64,000 bases of DNA, from contig URSC01000001.1 in assembly GCA_900550465.1 (NCBI GenBank), positions 186,001-250,000 of the forward strand, given 5' to 3'. The notes beneath the pieces were generated by a model. The model searched no databases and had not been told where the DNA came from. It saw nothing but the letters and a program-made list of their open reading frames with translations. Position numbers and translations under genes: made by a program. This stretch comes from an uncultured Alistipes sp. (lineage in GTDB: Bacteria > Bacteroidota > Bacteroidia > Bacteroidales > UBA932). This document shows positions 16,811 through 25,033 of the stretch, one piece after another; within the stretch, counting starts at the first letter, position 1; the number at the start of each line of letters is the position of its first letter.

Positions 16811-18570
16811 CGGACGGATTGCTCCGTTTGGGCATCGTTCTGCAATTTCCATCCGGATGTGTTTTCCTGAATGTCCCACAGATGAGCGTAAAGCCCTTTC
16901 TTCTGAATGAGTTCGTCATGAGTTCCCTCTTCCTTTATCCGGCCGTCCTCCAGGACGATGATGCGGTCGGCATCTTTTATGGTCTTGAGCCTGTGAGCTA
17001 TGGCAATGACGGTGCGTCCTTTAATCAAAGAGTCGATGGCTTTCTGCACCTCCACTTCATTTTCTGGGTCGAGCGAGGCGGTAGCTTCGTCCAATAGGAT
17101 AACAGGCGCGTCTTTCAATATGGCGCGGGCGATGGATATGCGCTGCTTCTCACCTCCGGACAAGGTACAGCCACCTTCGCCCACCATCGTGTCGTAGCCC
17201 TGCGGCAAGCGCATGATGAAGTCGTGGCAACAGGCTTTCTTGGCGGCGGCAATGATTTCCTCGTCCGTTGCATCCGTCTTGCCGAAACGGATGTTGTTGC
17301 GTATGGTGTCTTGAAACAGATAGACATCCTGGAACACCATAGAGATGTGGCTCATCAGGCTTTCGGGGGCTATTTCGTCCATCGGCATACCGCCAAAGAA
17401 AATGCGTCCTTGTTGCGGGTCGTAGAAACGGGCGCAAAGTTTCATCACCGTGCTTTTCCCGCTACCCGAAGGGCCTACAAGAGCCGTCAATGAATTTTTG
17501 GGGAGCGTGACGGTTATATCGTGCAGCACTTCCTTGCCCTGATAGGCAAACGATACATGCTCAAACCGGATGTCGCCTGCCGCCGGGGATTGCCGTTCTC
17601 CTTTCATTTCAGGCTCGTTCATCAAGGAAAGGATACGTCCTCCTGCAATGGAAAAATATCGGAACTCGGTAAAATTGGTCAGGGCGGAAGTCAGCGGGTC
17701 GAACACACGGGAGCCGACCACGAGAAACAGCACAAATACGAGGATGGAAAGTTTCCCTCCCAACAGCAGATAAGTGCCGCACAGCACCATCATCGTCAGC
17801 CCTGCGCGTACTAACGTGATGCTCAACAGGACGAACGGCCCTAACAGGGCTTCCTGACGGATGCAGGCACGGCGAAGTTCTGCAAAGGCATCGCGCAGCC
17901 GGACGAAACGGTCGCCTAACAGATTGTAGGCTTTCATCACCCGGATACCTTGCAAGTATTCCTCCAATCGGTTTCCTGCATTTATCTTCGCTTGGATTTG
18001 CCTGCCGCTCAGCTTCCGTTGCGCCTTTGTACTTACCCATAGGACGAGCAAGGCAAGCGGCAAGGCGGCAAACATACTGACCGCCATCCTCCAATCTATC
18101 CATACAAGCGAAGCAAAAGCCAGTACGGGCATGACTATGGCACCCATAAGTTGGGGCAGGTGGTGCGAAATTCCGGTTTCTGCCATCATGAAGTCCGTAA
18201 CAAGCATAGACGACAAATCACCCGGATCACGTTTCGACAAAAAGCCCAACGATAGTTTCCGCAAGTGCTCCGCCAGCGACAAACGCCCGGAAGCACTCAT
18301 TTCGTATGCTCCTCTAAAATTGGCTCGGTAGGATGCCCGTTCTGCCAAAGCCATGACCAGCATATAAACAGCCATAATGCCGAATATCCACCACAGGCGG
18401 TTCGTGTCAAGCGGCTGTCCGCTCCCGTCAAATGCACTGAAAATGATACGTATCGCTTCTATAGAAAGACAAAACGGTACTATATTCACTAAGTTGGCAA
18501 GCATGGTGTAACCCACCGGCTTGTAAAGTCTTTCCGTGTGACCTATTGTAATATTCTTTATTGCATTCAT
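16807..18570 (-). CDS. ABC exporter, fused permease-ATPase (second of pair)
   Basis: 587 residues: six-helix exporter domain at about 1-310, then an ATPase with Walker A GPSGSGKST near 366, signature LSGGEKQR, and Walker B VILLDEATASLDPE. Its stop overlaps that of the convergent CcsBA gene by 4 bases. It lies in a run with tetR, a first ABC exporter and a methyltransferase, which suggests the two half-transporters form a heterodimer. Domain style resembles the YbtP/YbtQ- and IrtAB-like group (siderophore-associated, type IV exporter fold that may import), but drug or peptide export is equally possible. The transported molecule is unknown. TetR control is expected. Confidence 0.88.
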   Translation of the reverse strand: MNAIKNITIGHTERLYKPVGYTMLANLVNIVPFCLSIEAIRIIFSAFDGSGQPLDTNRLWWIFGIMAVYMLVMALAERASYRANFRGAYEMSASGRLSLAEHLRKLSLGFLSKRDPGDLSSMLVTDFMMAETGISHHLPQLMGAIVMPVLAFASLVWIDWRMAVSMFAALPLALLVLWVSTKAQRKLSGRQIQAKINAGNRLEEYLQGIRVMKAYNLLGDRFVRLRDAFAELRRACIRQEALLGPFVLLSITLVRAGLTMMVLCGTYLLLGGKLSILVFVLFLVVGSRVFDPLTSALTNFTEFRYFSIAGGRILSLMNEPEMKGERQSPAAGDIRFEHVSFAYQGKEVLHDITVTLPKNSLTALVGPSGSGKSTVMKLCARFYDPQQGRIFFGGMPMDEIAPESLMSHISMVFQDVYLFQDTIRNNIRFGKTDATDEEIIAAAKKACCHDFIMRLPQGYDTMVGEGGCTLSGGEKQRISIARAILKDAPVILLDEATASLDPENEVEVQKAIDSLIKGRTVIAIAHRLKTIKDADRIIVLEDGRIKEEGTHDELIQKKGLYAHLWDIQENTSGWKLQNDAQTEQSVR

Positions 18571-18578
18571 ATCTTATT

Positions 18579-19199
18579 TTATTTATATGCTATAATATGT
18601 ATTTCTTCCTTTTTACGGATTGTTCTGATGGATGAAAATCCGACTTCATGCAACCGTTCTTCCAATTCTGCCGGAGTATAGACAACCATACCATCTATCC
18701 GTTCCGTCCACATTTTTCCAAGTTCGGGGTCGCTCGCTTCCAAACTAATAAGGAAACAACCTCCTTCTCGGAGAACACGCGCCACTTCAGACAACGCTAT
18801 GTTTACAGGCGACCAGAAATAGACCGTTTCAAAAGCCGTGATAGCATTAAAGAATCCATTCTCATAAGGTAATGAACAAACATTCCCTTGTTGTATGAAA
18901 CATCTTTTATTCAAGTCTTTTTCGTTGTACTTTTGGGCGAATGAAACACTTTCTTCTGACAGGTCTATGCCGTAGATATTTCCTTTCGGACATAAATTCA
19001 ATAAACGTTTCAAATTCGCACCACCGCCACAGCCTATATCAAGAACATTCCAATTCGGCTGCCATTCCACTTGCTTCATGCCACGATTAGCTAAAGATGC
19101 ATGAAAACAATTCATTCCTCGCAAAATCATCCGTCCCCAAAATCCTTGCGGACAACTTGTGTTTTGCAAGACCTTGTTTAAGAAATTCTTCTTTCTCAT
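18579..19199 (-). CDS. SAM-dependent methyltransferase
   Basis: 206 residues with a class I methyltransferase fold: motif I VLDIGCGGGANLKRLL near residue 50, acidic loop IYGIDLSEESVSFAQ, and the ITAFETVYFW strand. It could methylate a small molecule handled by the two flanking ABC proteins. It lies 8 bases downstream of one ABC gene and 8 bases upstream of the other, so it is an integral operon member. The stretch is A+T-richer than the neighbouring cytochrome operon, a hint of horizontal origin. Substrate not identifiable. Confidence 0.88.
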   Translation of the reverse strand: MRKKNFLNKVLQNTSCPQGFWGRMILRGMNCFHASLANRGMKQVEWQPNWNVLDIGCGGGANLKRLLNLCPKGNIYGIDLSEESVSFAQKYNEKDLNKRCFIQQGNVCSLPYENGFFNAITAFETVYFWSPVNIALSEVARVLREGGCFLISLEASDPELGKMWTERIDGMVVYTPAELEERLHEVGFSSIRTIRKKEEIHIIAYK

Positions 19200-19206
19200 A
19201 TTGCTT

Positions 19207-21012
19207 TTAGTTTTTGTTCAATGTCCAATGGAATGCGCTCGTATAGGCATCCCACATATTTTTATATACACCCTCCGTCACGGACAGCTGTTCATGCTTT
19301 CCGCATTGCACAATGCGTCCTTCTTTCATAACGACAATCTGATGTGCGGAGATGATGGAAGAAAGGCGATGGGCAATCACAATGACCGTTTTGTCCTTTA
19401 TCAGTGACTGCAAAGCCATCTGCATTTTATGCTCGTTTTCAGGGTCAGCGAAGGCAGTGGCTTCGTCCAACACCAGTATCGGAGCATTCTTCAATATGGC
19501 ACGAGCCACACATATCCGTTGGGCTTCGCCGCCGGACAAGAACACCCCTTTGTCGCCTATACGTGTTTCATAGCCTTGCGGCAGACGCTCTATGAAGTCA
19601 TGGCATTGGGCGGCTTTTGCGGCAGCTATCACCTTTTCTTTCGTGGCATCAGGAGAGCCGACGGCAATGTTCTCATACAGCGTGTCGTAGAAAAGGAAAG
19701 TGTCTTGAAATACGAATGAAACCATGTCCATGAGCTTTGTTGTAGCTATCTGACGTATATCCACACCACCTATGCAGATTTCCCCTTGCTCCACATCCCA
19801 GAACCGGGGTATCAGGTTGGCAACCGTTGATTTGCCGCTTCCCGACGGGCCGACAAGGGCGGTTATTTTTCCCTGCGGAGCTATGAAACTGACATCACGC
19901 AGGGCTTCCGTCCGTGTTCCCTGTTCCGTGTTTTCGTAGGAAAATGACACATGACGGAACTCCACATCGTAAGCGGTCGGCACTTGCGGATGTTCCGGCT
20001 CCGGCACAGGCTTCTTTTCCAATATGCGGTCAATACGGTTTACCCCTTCGTTGATGTCGCGTGTGTTGCCTCCTAAAAAGGTCAGTTTGTAAACAGGTGA
20101 AGCCATGCCCGGCCCCATGATGATGAAGAACAGCCACACCACTGCCAATGAGAGCGATTGCGGACTGGCTTGCAACAGCAGGATGCCCATCGGTAGGATG
20201 AACGTTACCATCGAATTGAGCAAGACGGTAAACGCTATCATCCCGTTCTGATACGTGTCACAACATTTCAAGGCGAATGTCTTGTATGCCTGAATCTCGG
20301 CATTGAACTGACGGAACGAGCGGACACTTTGCCCGAAAATCTTGACCACGGGCATTCCACGTACATATTGCACAGCGGATGCGCTCATTTTTTCCTGTGC
20401 ATCGTAATAGATGGACATGAACTCCCTTGCCCGTTTCCCCATGAAATTGGAGAATTGCAGGAAAAGGCTAATCACCACGACCGCCAGACAGATCACCGTC
20501 AGCCACACATCCAAAGAGAAAAAGATGACCAGCATCACCGCCACCGTAGCCACGACATTGACCAAATCCGGGATGGTGTGGGCGATGAACCCTTCTATCT
20601 TTTCGATGTTCTGGTCCATCGTTTTCTTGATGGCTCCCGTGGAAGTGTTGTTCAAATATCCCAAAGGAAGTTTTCCGATATGCTCGGACAGGCGGACACG
20701 CAACCCATACAGGATGCGGAAAGCAGCCACATGGGAGGACATCAGAGCAGCATAGAGCAATATCAGTCCGCCGACAAGCCCTCCAAACGCTATCCATCCC
20801 CACCGCATCATATACGTTCCGTCCGAAGCGGCAGGATTTGCGCCATGAGATAACAGCTCTTTCAAGATTTCATAAACAGCCCAATAAGGCACAAGCATAC
20901 ATACGGCACTGCCTGCCGATAAAAGACCTGCCAGTATCAACAGACCTTTTCTCTGACCCGCTATCTCGAACAGGCGGGCCAGGCCTTTTTTCTTTTTTGG
21001 TTTTACTTTCAT
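19207..21012 (-). CDS. ABC exporter, fused permease-ATPase (first of pair)
   Basis: About 601 residues from ATG 21010-21012 (MKVKPKKKKGLARLFEIAG). An in-frame ATG at 21057 would add 15 residues, and the frame runs open further without family character. Exporter domain to about 330, then ATPase with Walker A GPSGSGKST, signature LSGGEAQR and Walker B ILVLDEATAFADPE. The last replaces the usual S-L-D with F-A-D, a feature seen in the siderophore-type YbtP/IrtA group. It probably pairs with the ABC protein at 16807-18570. Upstream, between tetR and this gene, GGAGGAAACCTCC-like complementary purine/pyrimidine blocks (21065-21095) could form a leader structure. Confidence 0.88.
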   Translation of the reverse strand: MKVKPKKKKGLARLFEIAGQRKGLLILAGLLSAGSAVCMLVPYWAVYEILKELLSHGANPAASDGTYMMRWGWIAFGGLVGGLILLYAALMSSHVAAFRILYGLRVRLSEHIGKLPLGYLNNTSTGAIKKTMDQNIEKIEGFIAHTIPDLVNVVATVAVMLVIFFSLDVWLTVICLAVVVISLFLQFSNFMGKRAREFMSIYYDAQEKMSASAVQYVRGMPVVKIFGQSVRSFRQFNAEIQAYKTFALKCCDTYQNGMIAFTVLLNSMVTFILPMGILLLQASPQSLSLAVVWLFFIIMGPGMASPVYKLTFLGGNTRDINEGVNRIDRILEKKPVPEPEHPQVPTAYDVEFRHVSFSYENTEQGTRTEALRDVSFIAPQGKITALVGPSGSGKSTVANLIPRFWDVEQGEICIGGVDIRQIATTKLMDMVSFVFQDTFLFYDTLYENIAVGSPDATKEKVIAAAKAAQCHDFIERLPQGYETRIGDKGVFLSGGEAQRICVARAILKNAPILVLDEATAFADPENEHKMQMALQSLIKDKTVIVIAHRLSSIISAHQIVVMKEGRIVQCGKHEQLSVTEGVYKNMWDAYTSAFHWTLNKN

Positions 21013-21143
21013 AGAAGAATTATGATTTAATAGTGAACGATATTCAGATTTGTTCATAAAAAAAGGAGGAAACCTCCGTGAAGATTTCCTCCCTGTCAGC
21101 CGTCCTGACGTGGCTGATTGTCTGTATGTGCATTGCCTGTATC

Positions 21144-21755
21144 TCATATCTTGATAATTGCCCTCCAACCTTGGATTTCAAAAAGAATGTAATCGTGCAG
21201 GATAGCCTCCATTTCCTGCCGTGACACGGAATGCATCAGCAGTTCCTCGAACATCGTGAACATCCATACCGTATGCAGGTGGATGATGAAGTCGGACACC
21301 GCCGTATTGATTTCGGGATGCTTCCGCTGCATGGACGCGAACCACGCCTTGACCAATTCCGTAGAGCGGTCGGTATAATTCTCGCGGAAGCGCTCCAACG
21401 AAGAACCTTGTGCACGGAACAGCAGGATTTCCATCAGTGCGCGGTGCTTGTCAATCAGCGAAACATATTCGTCAATGCAGGATTTCAGGTATTTTTCCGA
21501 CCGCATCATCATAATATCCTCGCCCCGTATGCCGTGGTGTTCTTGCAGCATGGCTTCCAAAGCGCACAAAACAGGACGGACCACTTCACGGAATAATTCA
21601 TCTTTGCTTGTGAAGTAGTTATAGATATTCCCAACACCAACACTCGACAATTCCGCTATTTCGCGCATGGAAGTCCTGGAATAGCCTTTCTTCTCGAATT
21701 GCTGTCTGGCAACCGTCAATATCCGACCTCGTATGTCCTCTTTCAGCACTTGCAT
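21144..21755 (-). CDS. TetR-family transcriptional regulator
   Basis: 203 residues. The N-terminal TetR helix-turn-helix is at about 10-55 (RGRILTVARQQFEKKGYSRT, SMREIAELSSVGVGNIYNYF). The C-terminal ligand-binding helices are unlike any named subfamily I can identify. It is the first gene of the tetR-ABC-methyltransferase-ABC run and likely represses its own operon. A perfect 16-bp palindrome sits 12 bases before the start codon and overlaps the promoter, which makes autorepression plausible. The inducer is presumably a substrate of the ABC pair. Confidence 0.9.
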   Translation of the reverse strand: MQVLKEDIRGRILTVARQQFEKKGYSRTSMREIAELSSVGVGNIYNYFTSKDELFREVVRPVLCALEAMLQEHHGIRGEDIMMMRSEKYLKSCIDEYVSLIDKHRALMEILLFRAQGSSLERFRENYTDRSTELVKAWFASMQRKHPEINTAVSDFIIHLHTVWMFTMFEELLMHSVSRQEMEAILHDYILFEIQGWRAIIKI

Positions 21756-21767
21756 TTACAGTGGTTT

Positions 21768-21806
21768 TACCTTTGCAAAGGTACAGGGCTTAAGGCTGTC
21801 CGGCAA
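21768..21806 (-). promoter_or_regulatory. tetR promoter with 16-bp palindromic operator
   Basis: TACCTTTGCAAAGGTA (21768-21783) is a perfect palindrome. Its minus-strand half is the -7 box TACCTTTG, and TTG at 21806-21804 sits 20 bases upstream as the -33 element. Overlap of palindrome and -7 box just before the tetR ATG fits an autoregulatory operator. Confidence 0.6.
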
Positions 21807-21890
21807 TACCTATTTATTGGGATTATCAACTTGCCGGAGTGCACAGCAAGTGGAAAATTCCTACCTTTGCAGTCCAAGAACTGTCAGAAT

Positions 21891-22187
21891 ATGAATTACG
21901 CGGGTATTGTCATCGGCTTAGGCACCTTTTTAATCATAGGGATGTTCCATCCCATAGTCATCAAGGCTGAATACTATTTTGGAAAGCAGTGCTGGTGGGT
22001 TTTTCTGCTGGCCGGAGCGGGTGCGGCGGCAGGCTCGCTTTTTATCAGCAGCATCATCGTCTCCACCCTCGTCGGAGTAGTAGCTTTCTCCTGCTTCTGG
22101 TCCATCCTTGAGCTGTTCGAGCAGGAAAAACGGGTGGCCAAGGGCTGGTTTCCGCGCAATCCTAAACGGAAGCAGCAGTCAAAATAG
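21891..22187 (+). CDS. DUF4491 family small membrane protein
   Basis: 98 residues from ATG 21891 (MNYAGIVIGLGTFLIIG). Three hydrophobic segments (about 5-22, 33-55 and 58-75) and a basic tail ending WFPRNPKRKQQ match the Bacteroidales DUF4491 family, inner-membrane proteins of unknown function. A TACCTTTG -7 box lies at 21862-21869, 22 bases before the ATG. Its last 9 bases overlap the end of the convergent GNAT gene. Confidence 0.85.
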   Translation: MNYAGIVIGLGTFLIIGMFHPIVIKAEYYFGKQCWWVFLLAGAGAAAGSLFISSIIVSTLVGVVAFSCFWSILELFEQEKRVAKGWFPRNPKRKQQSK

Positions 22188-22631
22188 ACGTTTCATCCTC
22201 AGAATAGGGAAGGGGTTGCCCTGGTCATCGGTGCTGTCCCGGCGGAATGTGCGGAATCCCATCCTTTCGTAGAATCTAACGGCCGATGGGTTCTGCTCAT
22301 TGACATCGACATACTGCACGTCCAGTTCTGAAAACGCCTTTTGGATCAACATTCTACCTATGCCTTTGCGAAAATAGTCCGGATGGAGAAACAGCATCTC
22401 TATCTTGCCGGACTGGATGCCCATGAATCCGATGCGGACATTCTCATCTTCAACCACCCATAACGTCTCGATCTGCCGGATGGCCTCCTCCGCCTGAGGG
22501 CAGAGGCTCCGGATATCGTCCTCCGTCAGAAAATGGTGGCTGGCGCGGACGGATGCTTCCCAGATTCCGAGCACTCCGGCTATGAGTTCCGTAGGTCTTG
22601 AGTCTTTTTCAATGCTGTTGATTTGCACCAT
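22179..22631 (-). CDS. GNAT-family N-acetyltransferase
   Basis: 150 residues from ATG 22629-22631 (MVQINSIEKDSRPTELIAGV). Typical GNAT features: the substrate-side ASVRASHHFLTEDDI, the acetyl-CoA pyrophosphate loop HPDYFRKGIGRML near residue 95, and the C-terminal PSAVRFYERMGF. It resembles YhbS/PhnO-like small-molecule acetyltransferases with the RASHHFL block. The acceptor is unknown. Upstream on the same strand is what looks like the beginning of an lgt gene, so the region before this gene was rearranged. Confidence 0.85.
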   Translation of the reverse strand: MVQINSIEKDSRPTELIAGVLGIWEASVRASHHFLTEDDIRSLCPQAEEAIRQIETLWVVEDENVRIGFMGIQSGKIEMLFLHPDYFRKGIGRMLIQKAFSELDVQYVDVNEQNPSAVRFYERMGFRTFRRDSTDDQGNPFPILRMKRLF

Positions 22632-22752
22632 GCCGGACAGTATTGTTTTGAATCCTTGCCGGACCGCCTTTCCTGGCACTCCATATCAGAAGCAGGATGC
22701 CGGTCAGGATGAAAGGGTTGACGTCCCATGTGACTGTGAGCAGGTTGAGCAT
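22609..22752 (-). pseudogene. N-terminal remnant resembling prolipoprotein diacylglyceryl transferase
   Basis: The frame begins MLNLLTVTWDVNPFIL, which closely resembles the first residues of Bacteroidales Lgt (a short N-terminus, then TWDVNPEIF). After about 27 residues the similarity is lost and the frame ends inside the start of the GNAT gene at 22609. Only the first membrane segment is present, so the remnant cannot be active. Recognition rests on a short stretch, so confidence is moderate. Confidence 0.45.
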
Positions 22753-22873
22753 GTCGGTCTGTTTTCTGTCTGTGTGTGAATGTTCTGACAAATATACGCA
22801 GAATTCTTTAATGTGGCTGGAATAGGAGTAACTTTATACTTTGTGATTTTATCAAGAGGTGGGGCAGTTTCAT

Positions 22874-22944
22874 TGTCTGTAATTCTATTTTTCGTGTATC
22901 ACGCTGTTTAACAATGCTTTGCAAGGATTATCTGTCTACAGACT
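22874..22944. repeat. 71-bp unit with inverted heptamer ends (unit A)
   Basis: TGTCTGT (22874-22880, one mismatch to AGTCTGT) and ACAGACT (22938-22944) bound a 71-base segment. The interior carries CGTGTATCACG, a small hairpin. It lies in the gene-free gap 22753-23268. Confidence 0.6.
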
Positions 22945-23036
22945 CATCCTGGAGAGAATGTGTTGACCGCATACAATCCATGCCACAACACTTTCCAGGT
23001 GCATTTATAAGAAGTCCGTGCACCAGAGTACAGGTC

Positions 23037-23107
23037 AGTCTGTTGTCGTTATGACTTCGTAATTGTGTGTTAACCAGGTATATATTCTAAACTGTCAATT
23101 ACAGACT
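23037..23107. repeat. 71-bp unit with inverted heptamer ends (unit B)
   Basis: AGTCTGT (23037-23043) and ACAGACT (23101-23107) bound exactly 71 bases. Starts of units A and B are 163 bases apart. The rest of the 22753-23268 gap shows no coding potential apart from the dinJ promoter at its end. A GGTGCA...TGCACC inverted repeat lies between the two units. Confidence 0.65.
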
Positions 23108-23212
23108 GCTGACGGTGCGGTCAGGATAGGATAACAAAAGTGCAAATAGAGTCAATGGTTGAAAAATCATCCACTTTATCGTATGTACATTGTCATAAAT
23201 ATGGATATTGTC

Positions 23213-23253
23213 TTGCAATAATCAATACATTGTATTATATTTGCCCATACAAT
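23213..23253 (+). promoter_or_regulatory. promoter and inverted-repeat operator of the antitoxin gene
   Basis: TTG (23213-23215), 20 bases, then TATATTTG (23236-23243). The -7 box is embraced by ATTGTAT (23229-23235) and ATACAAT (23247-23253), a 7-bp inverted repeat. This is where an autoregulating RelB/DinJ antitoxin would bind. Confidence 0.65.
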
Positions 23254-23268
23254 TTAAAATAGACTATC

Positions 23269-23562
23269 ATGGGACAAGCGACACTATCAATGAGGGTGGA
23301 TGACACCCTGAAGAAAAAATTCGATATGATATGTGATGATTTCGGCTTCACAAGCACTGCAGCAATCACCGTATTCATGAAAACGGTCGTGCGTGAGAGG
23401 CGCATTCCGTTCGAAATAAAGGCATCCGGCAGGGAACAGATAAATAAAGAAGCATGGGAGGCATTCCTTGAAATGAGGACACAGGCTGCTGCCGCAGGAG
23501 TGCAGGATCTTACACTTGATGAAATTAACGCAGAGATACAGAATGCCCGCAATGAAAGATAA
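23269..23562 (+). CDS. RelB/DinJ-type antitoxin
   Basis: 97 residues. The N-terminal ribbon-helix-helix TLSMRVDDTLKKKFDMICDD, FGFTSTAAITVFMKTVV and the acidic C-terminal tail are characteristic of the RelB/DinJ family. It should bind DNA as a dimer and neutralise a partner toxin with its tail. Its stop TAA overlaps an ATG (23552) that would have begun the partner, but that partner is a broken PIN-domain gene rather than the usual RelE/YafQ toxin. The promoter with an inverted repeat is intact, so the antitoxin is probably still expressed. Confidence 0.88.
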   Translation: MGQATLSMRVDDTLKKKFDMICDDFGFTSTAAITVFMKTVVRERRIPFEIKASGREQINKEAWEAFLEMRTQAAAAGVQDLTLDEINAEIQNARNER

Positions 23563-23918
23563 AAAGTAACCTTGAATCCAATCCTGTCAAAGTCTTTCGT
23601 GCGATCTTGCAGGAGCGAATCGTTCCTCTGTACAATGACGAGATACTTGAAGAGTACAAGAGCGTGTTATCAAGACCGAAGTTCCATTTGAATCTTTCTT
23701 TGATAGAGACAGTCATCAAAGCCATCATTACCGATGGATTGAATATAGACAGGACTCCGGCAGCAGATATCGAATTCCCAGACCCGAAAGACCTCGTATT
23801 CTACGAGATCGCTCTTTCCGTTGAAGATTCTTATCTTATCACGGGTAATATCAGGCATTTCCCTGTAAAACCATTCGTTGTCACGCCTGCCGAAATGGTT
23901 CGCATCTTAGAAGATTAG
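23552..23918 (+). pseudogene. PIN-domain toxin with deleted N-terminus
   Basis: From about 23565 the frame reads NLESNPVKVFRAILQERIVP then LYNDEILEEYKSVLSRPKF and continues through DPKDLVFYEIALS and TGNIRHFP, the usual body and C-terminus of PIN-domain (VapC/COG1569-like) toxins. The first strand with the catalytic Asp (normally xIDTNVxxSAL) is absent. The ATG at 23552 that overlaps the antitoxin stop reaches TAA after five codons, and no in-frame ATG is found before 23607. A TTG at 23607 could give 103 residues but would still lack the first catalytic Asp. Inferred: a deletion or frameshift disarmed the toxin while the antitoxin stayed intact. Confidence 0.75.
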
Positions 23919-24021
23919 AATTTTTTGCCCCTCCTGATGTCTGATAGTAATCCGTGCCGGCATTAGACTCGTTTCCGGATTTTTCATACTTTTGTAACTG
24001 TTGATTATTAACGATAGGACA

Positions 24022-24510
24022 ATGACTGACATTAGTACTTTTATTCAGGATTTCCATGAGGCATTCGGCGAAAAAGCCACGCTACCCATTCTGTTTTATT
24101 ACAGCGATACTCCAGTCTCCTTTCCTGAGAAAACCAATGGCTGTATGTTCAAGTTATTGGTGAAAGTCAAAGAGGGGCAGGACGTCACCCTCAGTGCCGA
24201 TACTGTTACTTGCGGTGGTGGCAAACACTATGCAGGCTTTGCCCCGCTGCCAGAGCGTGTTTATACGTTTGTTTCCGAAAAAGAACGGTACAAGCAAACG
24301 CCGCAGGACGTAAAGGAATATGTGGAGCGACTTGAAGTAAAACTGACGGACCGGAAATACCTGAACTTTGTCCGTATCGACCAGGCGGCTTCTTTTGATG
24401 GGATGGAGGGCTTGCTTTTCTTCGCCGCACCCGATATGCTTTCAGGTCTGGCGACATGGGCGTATTTCGACAACAACGCCGAAGAAGACTCTTCCAAGGG
24501 GAAGTGCTGA
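24022..24510 (+). pseudogene. DUF169 family protein, truncated
   Basis: Starts at ATG 24022 (MTDISTFIQDFHEAFGEKATLP) and follows the DUF169 family through CMFKLLVKVKEG, TVTCGGGKHYAGF and APDMLSGLATWAYFDNNAEE. Family members normally continue for another 60 or more residues; here the sequence changes abruptly near 24487 and stops after SSKGKC. It is a partial gene joined to an unrelated fragment. DUF169 proteins are of unknown function and common in anaerobes. Confidence 0.75.
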
Positions 24511-24701
24511 TCTGTCTGAACGGCTCGGACTATTATGAAGTATATCTCCGGAACGGGACAGACATAGAGTGCCTCAGTGACGAAGTCTGCTTCGATGAAC
24601 TGGGAGAACTGATAGACCGCCATATTGAAAGCGGAACTGACAAAGAGGAATATGCACGCTTCTGTGAACAGGCAGCCATGTCATTCGGATTCGGCAATTG
24701 A
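24487..24701 (+). pseudogene. C-terminal fragment of an unidentified protein
   Basis: In a different frame from the DUF169 gene, the text EVLICLNGSDYYEVYLRNGT to AAMSFGFGN has protein-like character, acidic and hydrophilic, without its own start. It reminds me of short hypothetical proteins of Bacteroidales conjugative elements, but I cannot name the family. The junction with DUF169 near 24487 marks a recombination or deletion point. Confidence 0.4.
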
Positions 24702-24766
24702 TGAAGTGCTGTTCGTATTGGCTAACCCCGAAGGCTCGCGTCTGAACCTCCGGGGTTATTGCTGTG

Positions 24767-25021
24767 TTATGGATGTGTTTTGTCCTTGTCTGTATCTTGA
24801 TTTTCACATCGGTTTCCTTGTTTGTCAATGTAGTACCAGTCATCACTTTCCCAATACCAGTGCTCGCCGCCAGAGCCTGCCACCTCTTTCCGTTCCTCAG
24901 AATCGGAGACTTTCGCCTTGCCGTCCTCGAATGGATAGCCGAAGGCAAAGCGTGGTCGGATGACGGTCTTGCCTGTCTCGTCAGCATAACCGATACCTTC
25001 TGATTTGGAGTTACCCAACAA
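24767..25021 (-). pseudogene. WG-repeat protein fragment
   Basis: The segment GIGYADETGKTVIRPRFAFG and YPFEDGKAKVSD, then WYYIDKQGN, matches the WG/KWG repeat type (G-x-I-D-x-x-G-x-x-V-I-x-P-x-F-x-x-A). About one and a half repeats are present. The frame opens directly after the cobO stop with no ATG, so the front of the gene is missing. A remnant. Confidence 0.55.
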
Positions 25022-25033
25022 GTCAACGGAAAT

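Noticed and set aside
22874..23107. Reading the heptamer units as canonical integron attC sites
   Set aside because: The expected RYYYAAC/GTTRRRY boxes are not at the ends and no integrase or cassette ORF is seen, so only the analogy is kept.
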